The position numbers and the translations under genes are program-made. The notes under the pieces were generated by a model that was not told where the DNA came from, did not search any database, and saw nothing but the letters and a program-made list of their open reading frames with translations. Shown one piece after another: positions 46,675-56,980 of a stretch of DNA of 64,000 bases (the stretch's first letter is position 1; each line of letters opens with the position of its first letter). Source of the DNA: Aporrectodea caliginosa (Eukaryota; Annelida; Clitellata; Crassiclitellata; Lumbricidae); the NCBI GenBank assembly GCA_020284085.1, contig JACEVL010000999.1:180001-244000 (forward strand). The letters run 5' to 3'.

Positions 46675-47600
46675 GTTGTAATTGTAATTGTAATTGTAAT
46701 TGTAATTACGACAATTTATAGAGCATCGTCAGTAGCAAGCTACTTCTAGGATGCTTTACACACATACACAAAGTCAATATTATTGTCACGACATTATGCT
46801 AAGAGCTTGAGAGCAAGTAGAGTTTTAACTGTTTTTTAAAAACATAATAGCTCTTTATTTCCTGAATAGCTGCGGAAAGACTGTTCCAGGCACGTGGGCC
46901 AGCAACCCGAAAGGCCCGATCGCCCGCTTTAGTTTTTGTTGCAGGAATGAAAACATCAGCAGACTTCGATGAGCGCAGCCGTGACCTGTTGGAATCATCT
47001 GATAGTGGCCTGATGTTGTCTGCGAGATAGTGTGGTGCGCAGTTGTTTAGACATTTATGCACCAGGATGCAGAGCTTGAAATTGATGCGCTCGCCAACTC
47101 TCAGCCACTGAAGCTCGCCTTGAATCGCGGTTGTAATGTGGTCGAATTTTTTCAATCGCAAGACCAGACGAGCAGCAGCGTTGATGACCGCCTGAAGCCG
47201 AATGATACTGCGCTGTGGCAAGCCAGCAAAGGCGACATTGCAGTAATCGATTCGGCTCAGGATTAGACTTTGCACGAGATGGCGAGTCACTTCCTGTGTG
47301 AGAGACCGCGAAACAGACCTCAGCTGTCTCAGGATTCCAAAGCTGGTCCTCACAAGGCCTGTGATATGTGACGTCATTGACAAGTCGCTGTCGAGGAAAA
47401 AACCAAGATCGCGGACTTTGTTCTTTGGCTCGACAGTATCCGCACCAATGACGAAAGGGTTTCGATCTAATTTTGCCACCCTACGTGAAGACGAGCACCA
47501 CAGGAATTCTGATTTTGATGAATTCAGCTGTAGTCGATTGCATTTCATCCAGTCAGCGATGTCACTGATGCAGCTCACTGAGACGGACCGAAGAGTTACT
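46675..47600 (-). pseudogene. L2/CR1-like ORF2 C-terminal third with (ATTACA)n tail
   Basis: A 259-codon minus-strand frame (47578-46799) starts within the reverse transcriptase thumb region (WMKCNRLQLNSSKSEFLWCS, VRDLGFFLDSDLSM). It continues through LILSRIDYCNVAFAGLP and ends with GDRAFRVAGPRAWNSL and a FKKQLKLYLL block, all standard for L2/CR1 elements. The upstream catalytic core is absent (5' truncation). After the stop, about 75 bp of 3' UTR leads to an ATTACA repeat at 46675-46710. The frame is still open, suggesting a recent insertion. Confidence 0.85.
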
Positions 47601-48229
47601 GTTTTTTGCTTAGTATGATGATCCTCAGAAGAGATACTGTGAATTTCTTTCCTGTTTTTGCCATGTTACTGGGCAGATACTGTTTCCTTGCTTTGAGATA
47701 TGATAGAACATGTTGTCAAGATGTCAAAACCAGTGCTAACTCAAAACCGCAAAAAATTGAGTTACTGTCTTCTTTCTTTTAGTTTGAGTAGACATCTGCT
47801 GAGCTGTTTAAATAAACGGTTGAACTGGTCGAACGTTGCTTGTTGAACTGTCGCTGTGACTAAATCTCCTGCCAGACCACGGGAGTGGACCCACCGAAGC
47901 ATTGCTAGATAGGGGTTGGAGGCATCCTGGTAGAGTCACCCTCCCCTTCAGCAGAAGAGAGACCACCGGCCAAACCCGGTTACGTCACATTTCCAACTCT
48001 CTTAGCGAGATTGTCTCTAAACTGAAAATTTACCTCTTCCAGTCTACTTCTGGCTCTTAATTATTGCCCGGCTTCAATGTGCACGTCTGAACTCTTTTCA
48101 AATTACAGTTATATTGCAATGTAATGTAATGTAACAATATATTTATAAAGCGCCACTTAAGAGTCTTTCAGAAGCGCGCAACCTGAGGCTATCAAACAGC
48201 TGAAAAAGTGCGTCTGTAACAGTATAGAG

Positions 48230-48255
48230 AAAACTATACATATATATATTCTATC

Positions 48256-48310
<55 letters not shown>
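48230..48310. repeat. (AT)n microsatellite
   Basis: About 75 bp of AT, in the same relative place as the AT run at 26385 in copy 1. Confidence 0.95.
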
Positions 48311-48312
<2 letters not shown>

Positions 48313-48420
48313 GACAGATTTTTTAGACATTTTAAGTCATCAAAACCTTTGTCATTAGACACTCCGATGATCTCGTTTGCTTTCAGTCACCGTAAATTCC
48401 AGACTTTCCGTTAACGACAC

Positions 48421-48611
48421 TTTTCGTTATACGAAGATGATTAGTGTCGGAGGCAGAAAGCAACCTCGTACTCCACGTTTATATTGCGACCGAGCCACCC
48501 GCAGTAAAGATCCGAGAAATTAATCTCTGATAAACCGACCGACCAGGAATCGAACCCGGGCCGCCGACGTGGCGAGCGGGCTGCCAACCCACTCGGCCAC
48601 TCAGGATCTCC
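48421..48611 (-). mobile_element. tRNA-derived SINE, family B
   Basis: On the minus strand the head GGAGATCCTGAGTGGCCGAG has an A-box (TGGCCGAGTGG) and a B-box CGGGTTCGATTCC. The body runs through 'gagattaatttctcggatct' to 'gtggagtacgaggttgcttt'. A headless copy in opposite orientation is at 27262-27330. Confidence 0.75.
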
Positions 48612-49077
48612 CAGACGTCTCTAACTTTGCCAGCATAGCACTTTCATCTTGGCCTCCGGCGGTTTGACCTTTTCAGGTCATCGGGTATAGGCTATAGGAA
48701 CCAGTCGGTTTGTTTGCCTCGCAAGTACAGAGGATATATACTCTGACAATAAAAAGACTATATTTAGTCTCCGCGTCTTAAAATGCCAGCATCGCGTAAT
48801 GGCGTCGGCAGTAAAGTATGTTAGGTGCAATCTGTTCTTATAGGTGGCACCAGCGTATTGAGACTGCGACGAATGATTTGGTTGTCAACTCATTCATTCC
48901 ACAGATGGCAACAGCTCCCACTGAACAATCCGTCGCAAAGGTCTCTCGATTAGAAACGTCAACCTTAACATATGTCGTAGGTGTACAAAGCTCAACCGTA
49001 AAAAAATATACCAGGAACGTAGGCCTATAAAATGGGACAGTTGCAAGTGCATCGTGTACGTATTATAAGGGTACACG

Positions 49078-49947
49078 CAGGGGCGCAACCACGGTCCAGA
49101 AGTTGGGGGACCTACTGGAATGTCTGAATGTGGGGGGTGGAATTGTGAGCGCCGAAGGTGCGAAGCTGCGATTGCCGAAGGCAAGAAGCCCCTAACGACT
49201 AGGGGGTATGGGGGAGTGTCGTAAGCTCCCCATCGGGGTCTGGGGCGGAGCCCCAGAAGCCAACGCAATTTTGAGCATTTTGATACCACATGGAGTACAT
49301 TTTGGGCTCTAATTTACCTCAAATTTTTCACCGATGATTTCGATGTAAAAGTACCTAAACCATCTAAATCTGTGAAAAATATGACTTTATTATTATAAAT
49401 AAACTGAGATTTTAGGTTTTAGAAGAACACCACTTGCAGTCGCAGCATTAAAAATTGAAATGTCCTCCTAGGCTTCTACCGCGAGCCTTAGTCGAATTTT
49501 AAAAATCGAGATAAGTAGGCCCTAAAGTTTTAGAGTGAAATTATACAGCAACATTCTGCACTGAATTCTTACAGACTCAATTGAGTTTAGCGGCTTTAGC
49601 CTTACCCTGTATTTTATCGGCCAGGTCCAGTGATTTGTTAGGGGACGGACCTACTAGAACGTCCGAGTGGGGGGAATTGCGAGTGCGGAAGGCACACAGC
49701 CGCGAATGACGAAGGCAAGAAGCCACTAACGACTAGGGGTAGCCTACGGGGAGCGTCGTAAGCTCCACCATCGGGGTCTGGTGCTCCGCCCCAGAAGCCA
49801 ACGCAATTTTGAGCATTTGATACCAAATGGAGTGCATTTTGGGCTCTTATTTACCTCAAAATTTTCAAAAGTTGGGGGACGGTCCCAAGCTTTTCGAAAG
49901 TTGGGGGGGACGCGTCCCACGGGTCCCATAGGGTGGTTGCGCCTATG
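49078..49947. mobile_element. hAT-type element, family 3
   Basis: Ends CAGGGGCGCAACCAC and GTGGTTGCGCCTATG with a perfect 8-bp duplication GGTACACG at 49070-49077 and 49948-49955. The duplicate at 28017-28024 has the empty site GGCACACG. The interior repeats itself: 'gaagccaacgcaattttgag' and about 150 bp around it occur near 49255 and 49793. No transposase frame survives. Confidence 0.92.
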
Positions 49948-49989
49948 GGTACACGAAATAAATAGTGGCTTTGTAACGGTAGCTATGAC

Positions 49990-50837
49990 AGAGCACAGTG
50001 CAACCGCACAGCCCGCACTTACGCAGATATTTAGAAGGGCGTGAAATGTAGCTGTAAAATATTGGCCGCGCTTTTTAAATGGACCTAAGGATACAGGAAC
50101 GCCGCGACTTCGATAAGGCTGCAAAGAAAGTGTTGCAGTAGTCTTAGCTGGTTATAGGACATAGGAGTGAACAGGGTCACGGCTGTCCGTCGACACACGT
50201 TCTTTCCACTTAGGCTAACGAAACCGTCGATCGGAGTCTTCGTTCAACGACTTTAACCAGCAGAGTGTTGTTATCTCAATGAGTATACATTATAATTATC
50301 AATTAAGGTCGATGAAGTAGCAGTGACTATATAGTCGGCTGAGAAATAGCCGGCAAGAGGTGATGAGATGATATTTTATCTCAGAAATAATTAGTGTGGG
50401 CATGCAAGTGAGCATTCAATAAGTCGGTATTAGTCTCTCAGAATAAAAATGTCTTTTTTTTAAGTCAAGGCATCCAGTAATTGACCAAATTCATTATTAA
50501 ATGCCTCAAGATCCTTGCCATGGGGCAATCCTGAGTACTTGCGCGATTACTGCATCGGGACGCATTCTTCCGCCTCCGGGTTGCGACTCCGATCGCTCGA
50601 GAAAAGCGATCTTCGCGTAAAACGGATGAAAACCCGTTTTGGCGATCGCGCTTTCTCGGCGGCCGGCCCCAGATGCTGGAACGGTCTTCCTCCTGCCCTG
50701 CGAGCGGCTAACACAGTTGACTCTTTCAAATCTGGACTAAAGACTTATTTGTTCTGTAAGGCCTACCCTGCTGTTAGTTGACTGTGAGGCGCCCTTGTAA
50801 CGGCATGGCTGTGTTACGGCGGCATATAAATTGTCAC

Positions 50838-50905
<68 letters not shown>

Positions 50906-51620
50906 GCCACACCACGTAGAAAGTAAGAACCGTTTGATTGGGGAAATCGGAGGAATAGGGCCTCCTAAGAATGGTGGTACAGACTATTGTCTATAAGTTC
51001 GACTTATTGATAGTCTATTTGGTCCTTTACAAAGAGACCAACACCCCACCCCGACCGGTTGTTCTAGATCTGTGTACAAAGTTTTAGCTCCGAATGTGTA
51101 TCGGATCTACTGAGGGCTCGTCTACCCAAGTTTCAGAGACTGCCAATATATCAACAGATAGTTGATCAAGTAAATTTGTAATCTCATTAAGCTTACCAAG
51201 AATACTACGACAATTTATGTGCATAAAGGTTAAGATATTTTTAGAAGAGACAGGTTCTGGCCCTAGGGAATTAAGGATACTATAATTGCAAGGCATAGAT
51301 TGGGTTGTGAAATAGTGTTCATCCGAATCTAGATCATTGTTATTTAATACAGAGTGATTAGACGCTTCATTCTGGTGAAGTGGGAGGCTTGGTCCATCCC
51401 TCAGTGATTTAAGTGAGAGGTAATCAGGCGATGGGCTATAGAGGCATGCTCTGAAGTTCTCTTCGTTGTCAATGGTGTTAAAGGGGAATAAGCCTGCTAT
51501 GCAATTTGTACAGTATCACTATCAAGGCAGATTAATTTTGTTCACTTGGGCACATGCAAAATGACATCTCCTAGTGCAAAGGGTACAATTTATGGCTCTA
51601 CATAAATCAACTAATAAACG
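49990..51620 (-). pseudogene. CR1-like non-LTR retrotransposon relic, 5' half (copy 2)
   Basis: Counterpart of 28080-30660. On the minus strand, from about 51610: Cys-rich CTLCTRRCHFACAQ and CTNCIAGLFPFNTIDNEE; then 51296-51084 with KNILTFMHINCRSILGKLNE and SVDILAVSETWVDE, the opening of an apurinic-endonuclease domain; then GVGLFVKDHIDYQ near 51030 and decayed sequence. It is split by the L2-like insertion at 50520-50903. In-frame stops separate the finger from the endonuclease. Confidence 0.72.
50520..50903 (+). pseudogene. L2-like ORF2 3' end with (ATT)n tail
   Basis: Codons give THSSASGLRLRSLE, TRFGDRAFSAAGPRCWNGLP and VDSFKSGLKTYLF, the classic last 80 residues of L2-like elements. A short 3' UTR ('cggcggcatataaattgtca') and a 66-bp ATT array follow. 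Absent at the matching site in copy 1 (about 28606), so it inserted after the duplication. Confidence 0.85.
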
Positions 51621-51760
51621 AGAGCAGTATTATTACACTTAACTAATTAATGCAATTCTAAGCTAAATCAAACTCACAAAGCAAACCAAAAATAGGAAAA
51701 CCAAAAATGAAAATGGAAACATGAGCTACCATAAATTTATGTCTAACACTGTATGTAGGA

Positions 51761-51764
<4 letters not shown>

Positions 51765-51791
<27 letters not shown>

Positions 51792-51825
51792 TGTATATAT
51801 GTATGTATGTACGTACATACATACA
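51765..51825. repeat. (ATGT)n microsatellite upstream of gene C
   Basis: Short counterpart of 30797-30990. Confidence 0.9.
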
Positions 51826-52024
51826 TAAAAACTATTTGCTCAAAGAAGCTGACTTTCCGATTTGTTAGCCACTTTTGCCCTGTTTAAAGGCCGGAAGGAT
51901 TCCGGATGCAACACATTTCGTGCATTTTTTAAAGCGAGCGACACATCACAGCAATAGCTGACAGAAACAATAATTGCGATAAACCTCTTTAAGCCATAGC
52001 TCTAGAGAAGCGATACAGAGCAAG

Positions 52025-55000
52025 ATGAAGACAATTTCCATCAGTGTACTGATTACCTTACATTTGGCATTTCTGCTTTCGACCGAAGCCCAGCCAACCA
52101 GCAATGACCACAAACTGTCTAAACGATCGTGTCGTATCCGCGCAGTCGACCCGTTGACGCATGGTCGTATACGCAAGAAATTGGCCGAGGATAATATGAA
52201 CTTGATCGAGTACAACCTGACATTCCCTAATTACAGCAACAATCCGATGACAACCAACGTCACCCGTTACCACAAAGCTGATACTTGGTCAAGGGTGTCA
52301 ACGTACCATGGCCAGATCCTGCTTTCCCTCGCCTTCAACTACGGCGTTCTCTCCTTGATGACACTCACCTTCGGAACCGATTCCAGTACAATCGAACTGG
52401 AGGACATTCCCAGCGGATGTATCGGAGGGTTGCCAGAGGAGCAGAAAGTCCAGATGGTGCAGTATCTGCTGATGAGGGACTTCAAAGAAGATGGAAATGT
52501 GTCGATCGTCGGGGAAGAGAAGGTATGTAACATACAAATCATGAATCAGTCTGGCTACGCCAAGTTCACCCATCACTGTTGCTTCCTAGATACGCTGACA
52601 AGGGCGCAGGTCTGCGAGTTAAATGAAGTCAACGTGTGGCTGCGCGTTATGTGGCTGATGGTGAGCGTTGTTAGATATGGGGTTATGTTTTTCGGTCCTC
52701 TGCTCTTCCTCTCCACCATCGCAAAACTGGTCAATCACAAGATTGCATACTCTGTGAAATTAGTGGAGCCACTAGAAAAGACAATTCTGCTCTCCAATGA
52801 TCAAGATGATATTAAACGCTTCAAAGTGAAAAGACGCGTCAACCTACAGAAAAATAGCTGTCGCGATCTACCAAAGCTAATGGAATCTTTATGCAGGAGA
52901 CAGCTTTCTATTGGGTCTAACCACGAATTGTTAGATGGAAAACCGTTCCGTAGTTTCATCTACGACTACCGGATCTTGGTCAATTACACGAGACTTCTCA
53001 TGGAAGATGAGGTTCCGGTTGGATTTTGGAAGTTGATTCTGAAATCCGTGTTTTTCTGCGAACTACGAGAAGTGGGACCGTTTGTTGACTGCTGCAGACA
53101 GAACATCTGTAAGATAGGCAGATATTCCTGTATTCCGTGGATCAAGTTCTGGAAGGCCCTTGGACTCGCTCTGCTCGTTCTTCTTCTGCCGATGCCATAC
53201 TATCTGCGACTTCTCGTCTTCTACTATTTCGAACGCGACGAAGTGATGTTGCGAAAAGACGCAGTGATGAGGATGGGTCTGAGGCTGAGCTTCGATAACA
53301 GCATTGTCCATTATCTCCTTCCCACACATCCCTTGTGTCTCGTCATTTACACCATCTATTTCATCATGACCATAACCTTTGCCTTCGCGTCGAAGATGAA
53401 AGAAAGCCCGTTTCAGAAGATCATTGTCGGCAGCTTTGACAATCTTCATCATCTCTCATGGACTGGTGTTCTGCATATGATAGCTTCGAATATAATCTGG
53501 CCTTTCGAGGCGTTTGGTGTATTTGCAATCTTCATCGTCTTCATTTATTGGCCAATAGTCTTGCCCATTACATGCCTCGTTTCTGTCGGTTACTGCCTAC
53601 CGACGGTTTATCTGACCATACGAATGTTTTTCTTTTCAAAGACGACGATTTTGGATAGACTCAAATGTGACTTTGCTAAAAAGATTAAAAGAAGTCAACA
53701 ATTGTTCGAGATCAAAACCTTTTGGAATTTATTCCATGACTCCGACAAGAGCAACAATGACGCAATGTCGAACAATCCAGAAACTGGTAAATATATGCGC
53801 AGTTGGATCAAAACGACATTCATAGCTGACTCTGATGTTGACAAGGTGATAAACTACAATCCAAAGACAATGGCTCAACCGGACAACAGTACGAAAACGG
53901 AGACGCTAGAAACACAGAGTTGGAAATCCAGATGTGGGAAAATTGCAGTTCATACGTGCACATCGATGTTCTGTGTTGCTGCTATGTATTCCATTCTGAT
54001 CATTCTGTCCGAGTGCATTAGTTGCCTCGTCGAGATCATGGTCTTCACGATGATGGGAATCATCGTCAACGCTGGTGCCCTGCTCAAGTTCATCGCTCTA
54101 GTCATGCTTATCCTCGTCTACATCTACGACAGTTTCAACAACGTTGAGAAGAAGTACCTACAGCTGAGCAAGGCTCTCTTCAACATCGTTAGAAACCGCG
54201 TAAAGGGAGTAGAAGAAGTGACAAGCCAGCCGTCCGAATTACAGGAGAACATCGGGTTCAAATCGCAAGAACTCAGCGAGCAGGCGGAATATGAGGACTC
54301 AGATGACGTTGCACAGGAACTGTCACGTCATTGGTTCATCAACGACCTAGTCTTCTTTATCGACAAAGAAGATGTGCCTCGAATTCCAAAGAAACTTTTC
54401 GAGGAAGTTTGTCAAATCGATGTCGCCGGTGTACCTGGTCCGGTATATCTTGGTCTGTTTTCTGCTTTCAAATCGTTCGTAAAAATGGCTATCTTCGTCG
54501 TTTTCGTCTTCCTTGCCATCCTGTCTTTCGGAAAAGCTAACGGACTGTCTTCGACGACCCAGACGATCGCTGCCCTTGCCGGAGGGTCGGTGCCGCTGCT
54601 CTTGAAAAAATTTATGAAACAACCGAAGCCAGACATCGATACGACAACGGTCAGCTTCTCGAACAAACTAGACGAGGCCGTCATGAATTTCTACCAGTTC
54701 TGGCCGATGAACGATTTTTGTTTCGAGCTGCAGCCCCGTAAGAAAGAAAACGGTTCAGCGGACAAAGATGCGCCGATTGAGTCGGCAAATCCCGTGGCAA
54801 ACTCGAGAGCAGACACCGATGAAATGAAGACAGCCTCTAATATTCAGGGTATTTTTATGCTCTGTCCGATCGTTCGTAGAACAACAAAAACAAGAGAAAA
54901 GAAGGACAAAAGCGAATTATCAAATCTGATGCGTAAAGAAATGAGAAAAGAAGAGGTAGACATATTAATAATTTTGCCGGAGGATTTCAATGATGATCTT

Positions 55001-55210
55001 TGGAATGCCGAGTGGAAGAAGTTCTACGCAGAAGAGAACAGTAAAAAGGAGGAAACAACTGATCCGATTTCCGGACGCGGTTCACGTAGGCCTACGTCAC
55101 GTTTTAGAAAGAGCACGACACGACGACCAAGAAAAGACTTCACTGATGACGCCACTCAAAAAGAGGGCAATCTGCCGATCGAGCATAACAGAGAACAGTC
55201 AGACGTCTGA
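52025..55210 (+). CDS. Gene C: large multi-pass membrane glycoprotein, unknown family
   Basis: Single long frame of 1061 codons, closely similar to gene B along its whole length. Start ATG in context caagATG opens a signal peptide (MKTISISVLITLHLAFLLST). The ectodomain has the same Cys pattern and N-x-S/T sites, and about eight membrane segments follow. Conserved blocks are HKADTWSRVSTYHGQ, IPSGCIGGLPEEQK, ILSECISCLVEIMVF, GFKSQELSEQAEYE, HWFINDLVFFIDKEDVPRIP and DVAGVPGPVYLGL. The tail carries VDILIILPEDF, then a basic Arg-rich stretch and the ancestral end NREQSDV. This copy looks the most complete of the three. The leader just before the ATG is nearly identical to that of gene B, so the two probably share regulation. 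Function unknown. Confidence 0.92.
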   Translation: MKTISISVLITLHLAFLLSTEAQPTSNDHKLSKRSCRIRAVDPLTHGRIRKKLAEDNMNLIEYNLTFPNYSNNPMTTNVTRYHKADTWSRVSTYHGQILLSLAFNYGVLSLMTLTFGTDSSTIELEDIPSGCIGGLPEEQKVQMVQYLLMRDFKEDGNVSIVGEEKVCNIQIMNQSGYAKFTHHCCFLDTLTRAQVCELNEVNVWLRVMWLMVSVVRYGVMFFGPLLFLSTIAKLVNHKIAYSVKLVEPLEKTILLSNDQDDIKRFKVKRRVNLQKNSCRDLPKLMESLCRRQLSIGSNHELLDGKPFRSFIYDYRILVNYTRLLMEDEVPVGFWKLILKSVFFCELREVGPFVDCCRQNICKIGRYSCIPWIKFWKALGLALLVLLLPMPYYLRLLVFYYFERDEVMLRKDAVMRMGLRLSFDNSIVHYLLPTHPLCLVIYTIYFIMTITFAFASKMKESPFQKIIVGSFDNLHHLSWTGVLHMIASNIIWPFEAFGVFAIFIVFIYWPIVLPITCLVSVGYCLPTVYLTIRMFFFSKTTILDRLKCDFAKKIKRSQQLFEIKTFWNLFHDSDKSNNDAMSNNPETGKYMRSWIKTTFIADSDVDKVINYNPKTMAQPDNSTKTETLETQSWKSRCGKIAVHTCTSMFCVAAMYSILIILSECISCLVEIMVFTMMGIIVNAGALLKFIALVMLILVYIYDSFNNVEKKYLQLSKALFNIVRNRVKGVEEVTSQPSELQENIGFKSQELSEQAEYEDSDDVAQELSRHWFINDLVFFIDKEDVPRIPKKLFEEVCQIDVAGVPGPVYLGLFSAFKSFVKMAIFVVFVFLAILSFGKANGLSSTTQTIAALAGGSVPLLLKKFMKQPKPDIDTTTVSFSNKLDEAVMNFYQFWPMNDFCFELQPRKKENGSADKDAPIESANPVANSRADTDEMKTASNIQGIFMLCPIVRRTTKTREKKDKSELSNLMRKEMRKEEVDILIILPEDFNDDLWNAEWKKFYAEENSKKEETTDPISGRGSRRPTSRFRKSTTRRPRKDFTDDATQKEGNLPIEHNREQSDV

Positions 55211-55477
55211 GCAAGAGCACTGCGGCTCATCTAACGAAAATAAGGTTACTTTTAGTACCACTTTGCAAATTCCACTAAATCGTTCAAACGATAATCGAGA
55301 AACTTAAACTGCACTTGATGTAACGACGCTACTGTTGTCTGTTAGCCTATTCGTTTAAACGCATTCCGTGAAGAATTAGGCCTATAGTTAAGCAGTCGCT
55401 TAGGGCTAATTAATTAACAAACTGTTTTCGTAGTTGTAATCACGAACTTAATTAATGTAATTGCAGTGTAATATCAC

Positions 55478-55605
55478 TGAACATTTATATAGAGAGACTG
55501 ATATAAAAGCATTTATATAGAGAGACTGATTTAACAGCATTTATACAGAGAGACTGATTTAAAAGCATTTATATAGAGAGACTGATTTAAAAGCATTTAT
55601 ATATC
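55478..55605. repeat. 32-bp tandem repeat (about 4 units)
   Basis: 'agcatttatatagagagact' plus 'gatttaaa' repeats four to five times just after the second duplicate ends. Confidence 0.92.
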
Positions 55606-56197
55606 TGCCCTAGCCTATATGATGTTAAACAATTAAGGTGCTCATGAGGATATTACCAACTATAAACCCATTTCAATTATCCGTACTTTTCTAAGAAGAT
55701 ACTTGAAAAACTCATGTACAATAGATTATACGATTATGTTACCAAAATGAAAATTCTCTACCCTTCGCAACATGGTTTTCAATCAGATCACTCTACATCT
55801 ATGGGACTTTTGACTCCACTGTAATCGATAACAATACATTTTCTATAGGCAGAGGCGCGTTTACCAGTAGGCGCACTAGGCGCGCGCCTAGGGCCCCCAA
55901 ATCTTGGAGGGCCCCCAAACGAATTAAACCATATTTTTTCAATAATAAAAAAGTAACATTTTAAACTTTACAATTATTTAAATTTGTTTAATCTTCTTTA
56001 CAGCTTGGCATTCAAATTAAAGATTAATAAACTTTTTATTATTATTGTAATTGTAGAATAATATTTGTTCTAATTTATAATTGCTCTGTTCATTTGGACA
56101 GCAATTGGGCTAATAATTCATTTTTGTGTGAAATTACATCAAACTTGTTAGCAACAAGCAGCAACGGGCGTCTGCTGCAGTTTTAGGCCTACGTGTC

Positions 56198-56538
56198 CAG
56201 AGGTTTCTAAACTGAGGTGCAAGCACCTCCAGGGGGTGCGACATGCCATTTCAGAGGGTGCGACAAAAAAGGAAAGTATGAATTATTAAAATGCATTGAT
56301 AATACATTATAAATTTTTTAGCTATCACAGGAAAAGCATGGGTAAGACCGTGAGATTAGAAGGTTATTTCCATGTAACATTATAAGCCTTAAGGCTTGTA
56401 AGCAATAGTTTCAGTAGTTACAATTTCGTATAAGCCTATGCGTCTTTAGATGTGAATGTGATAATACTTTTGTAAGGTGCAAACATTGGTGAAACAATTC
56501 CCACGGGTGCGGGGCATAGAAAATATTGGGAAATCCTG
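56198..56538. mobile_element. hAT-like 'GGTGCGAC' element, copy 1
   Basis: Starts CAGAGGTTTCTAAACTGAGG and ends near GGGAAATCCTG, which is roughly complementary. 'gggtgcgac' recurs inside. This is a widespread hAT MITE style. Not present in family 2 copy A. The target duplication is not clear. Confidence 0.65.
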
Positions 56539-56980
56539 CTTTAGTCTGATTATTCCGTCATTTTATAGTGTTCAAAACTTTTATTAGTTTTGATAACCAG
56601 TAAGTAAAAGTAATTGAAATTTTAATAGAATTAAATATTGATTACAATCTGCCGCAACGAAACGTTGCTAATATCCTGGAGCTGCAAACACGAAATAAGA
56701 TATCTCTAATGACAATATTGTGGAATTCGCTGAAGTCAATCACTAAATCAATTTTCCTTTATCAAAATAAGTTGACAACAACGCAACTTATACGAAGAAT
56801 AAATGCTGAAAAGATTAAATGCCACAAGCAAATCTCTGCAGGATCAAAGACTATGTTTGTCGAATCATTTAATTCTTAAATTCTTTAACAATTTTGCTCA
56901 AGACGTCAGAGAAAATTTCCCGAAAATAGAGACAGAAGTAGGCTAAAACCTAAACTTGGTATTGAAAGCGATTTTGACAT

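Larger units (their letters stand above)
43964..47990. mobile_element. 4 kb insertion private to duplicate 2
   Basis: Copy 1 reads 'ctcttgtttccaactctctt' without a break (26096-26115). Copy 2 leaves this sequence at about 43963 and rejoins it at 47991. The block begins near TGTGGAGAAATCC and ends near ACGTCACA. It holds a promoter-like stretch (44040-44400), two (TAA)n arrays and a minus-strand L2-like fragment. TG...CA ends hint at an LTR-type unit, but I found no second LTR, primer site or target duplication. Confidence 0.6.
43593..55455 (+). repeat. Segmental duplication, copy 2 (contains gene C)
   Basis: Direct counterpart of 25772-37142, starting within 'attatttacttaattattt' and ending at 'acttaattaa'. 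Private insertions: the 4 kb block 43964-47990, SINE-B 48421-48611, hAT element 49078-49947 and an L2-like fragment 50520-50903. Outside insertions the two copies align well, including the leader immediately before each gene. Confidence 0.85.

Noticed and set aside
43964..47990. Complete LTR retrotransposon
   Set aside because: TG...CA ends and a TATA box are suggestive, but there is no second LTR, no primer-binding site, no gag/pol and no target duplication.
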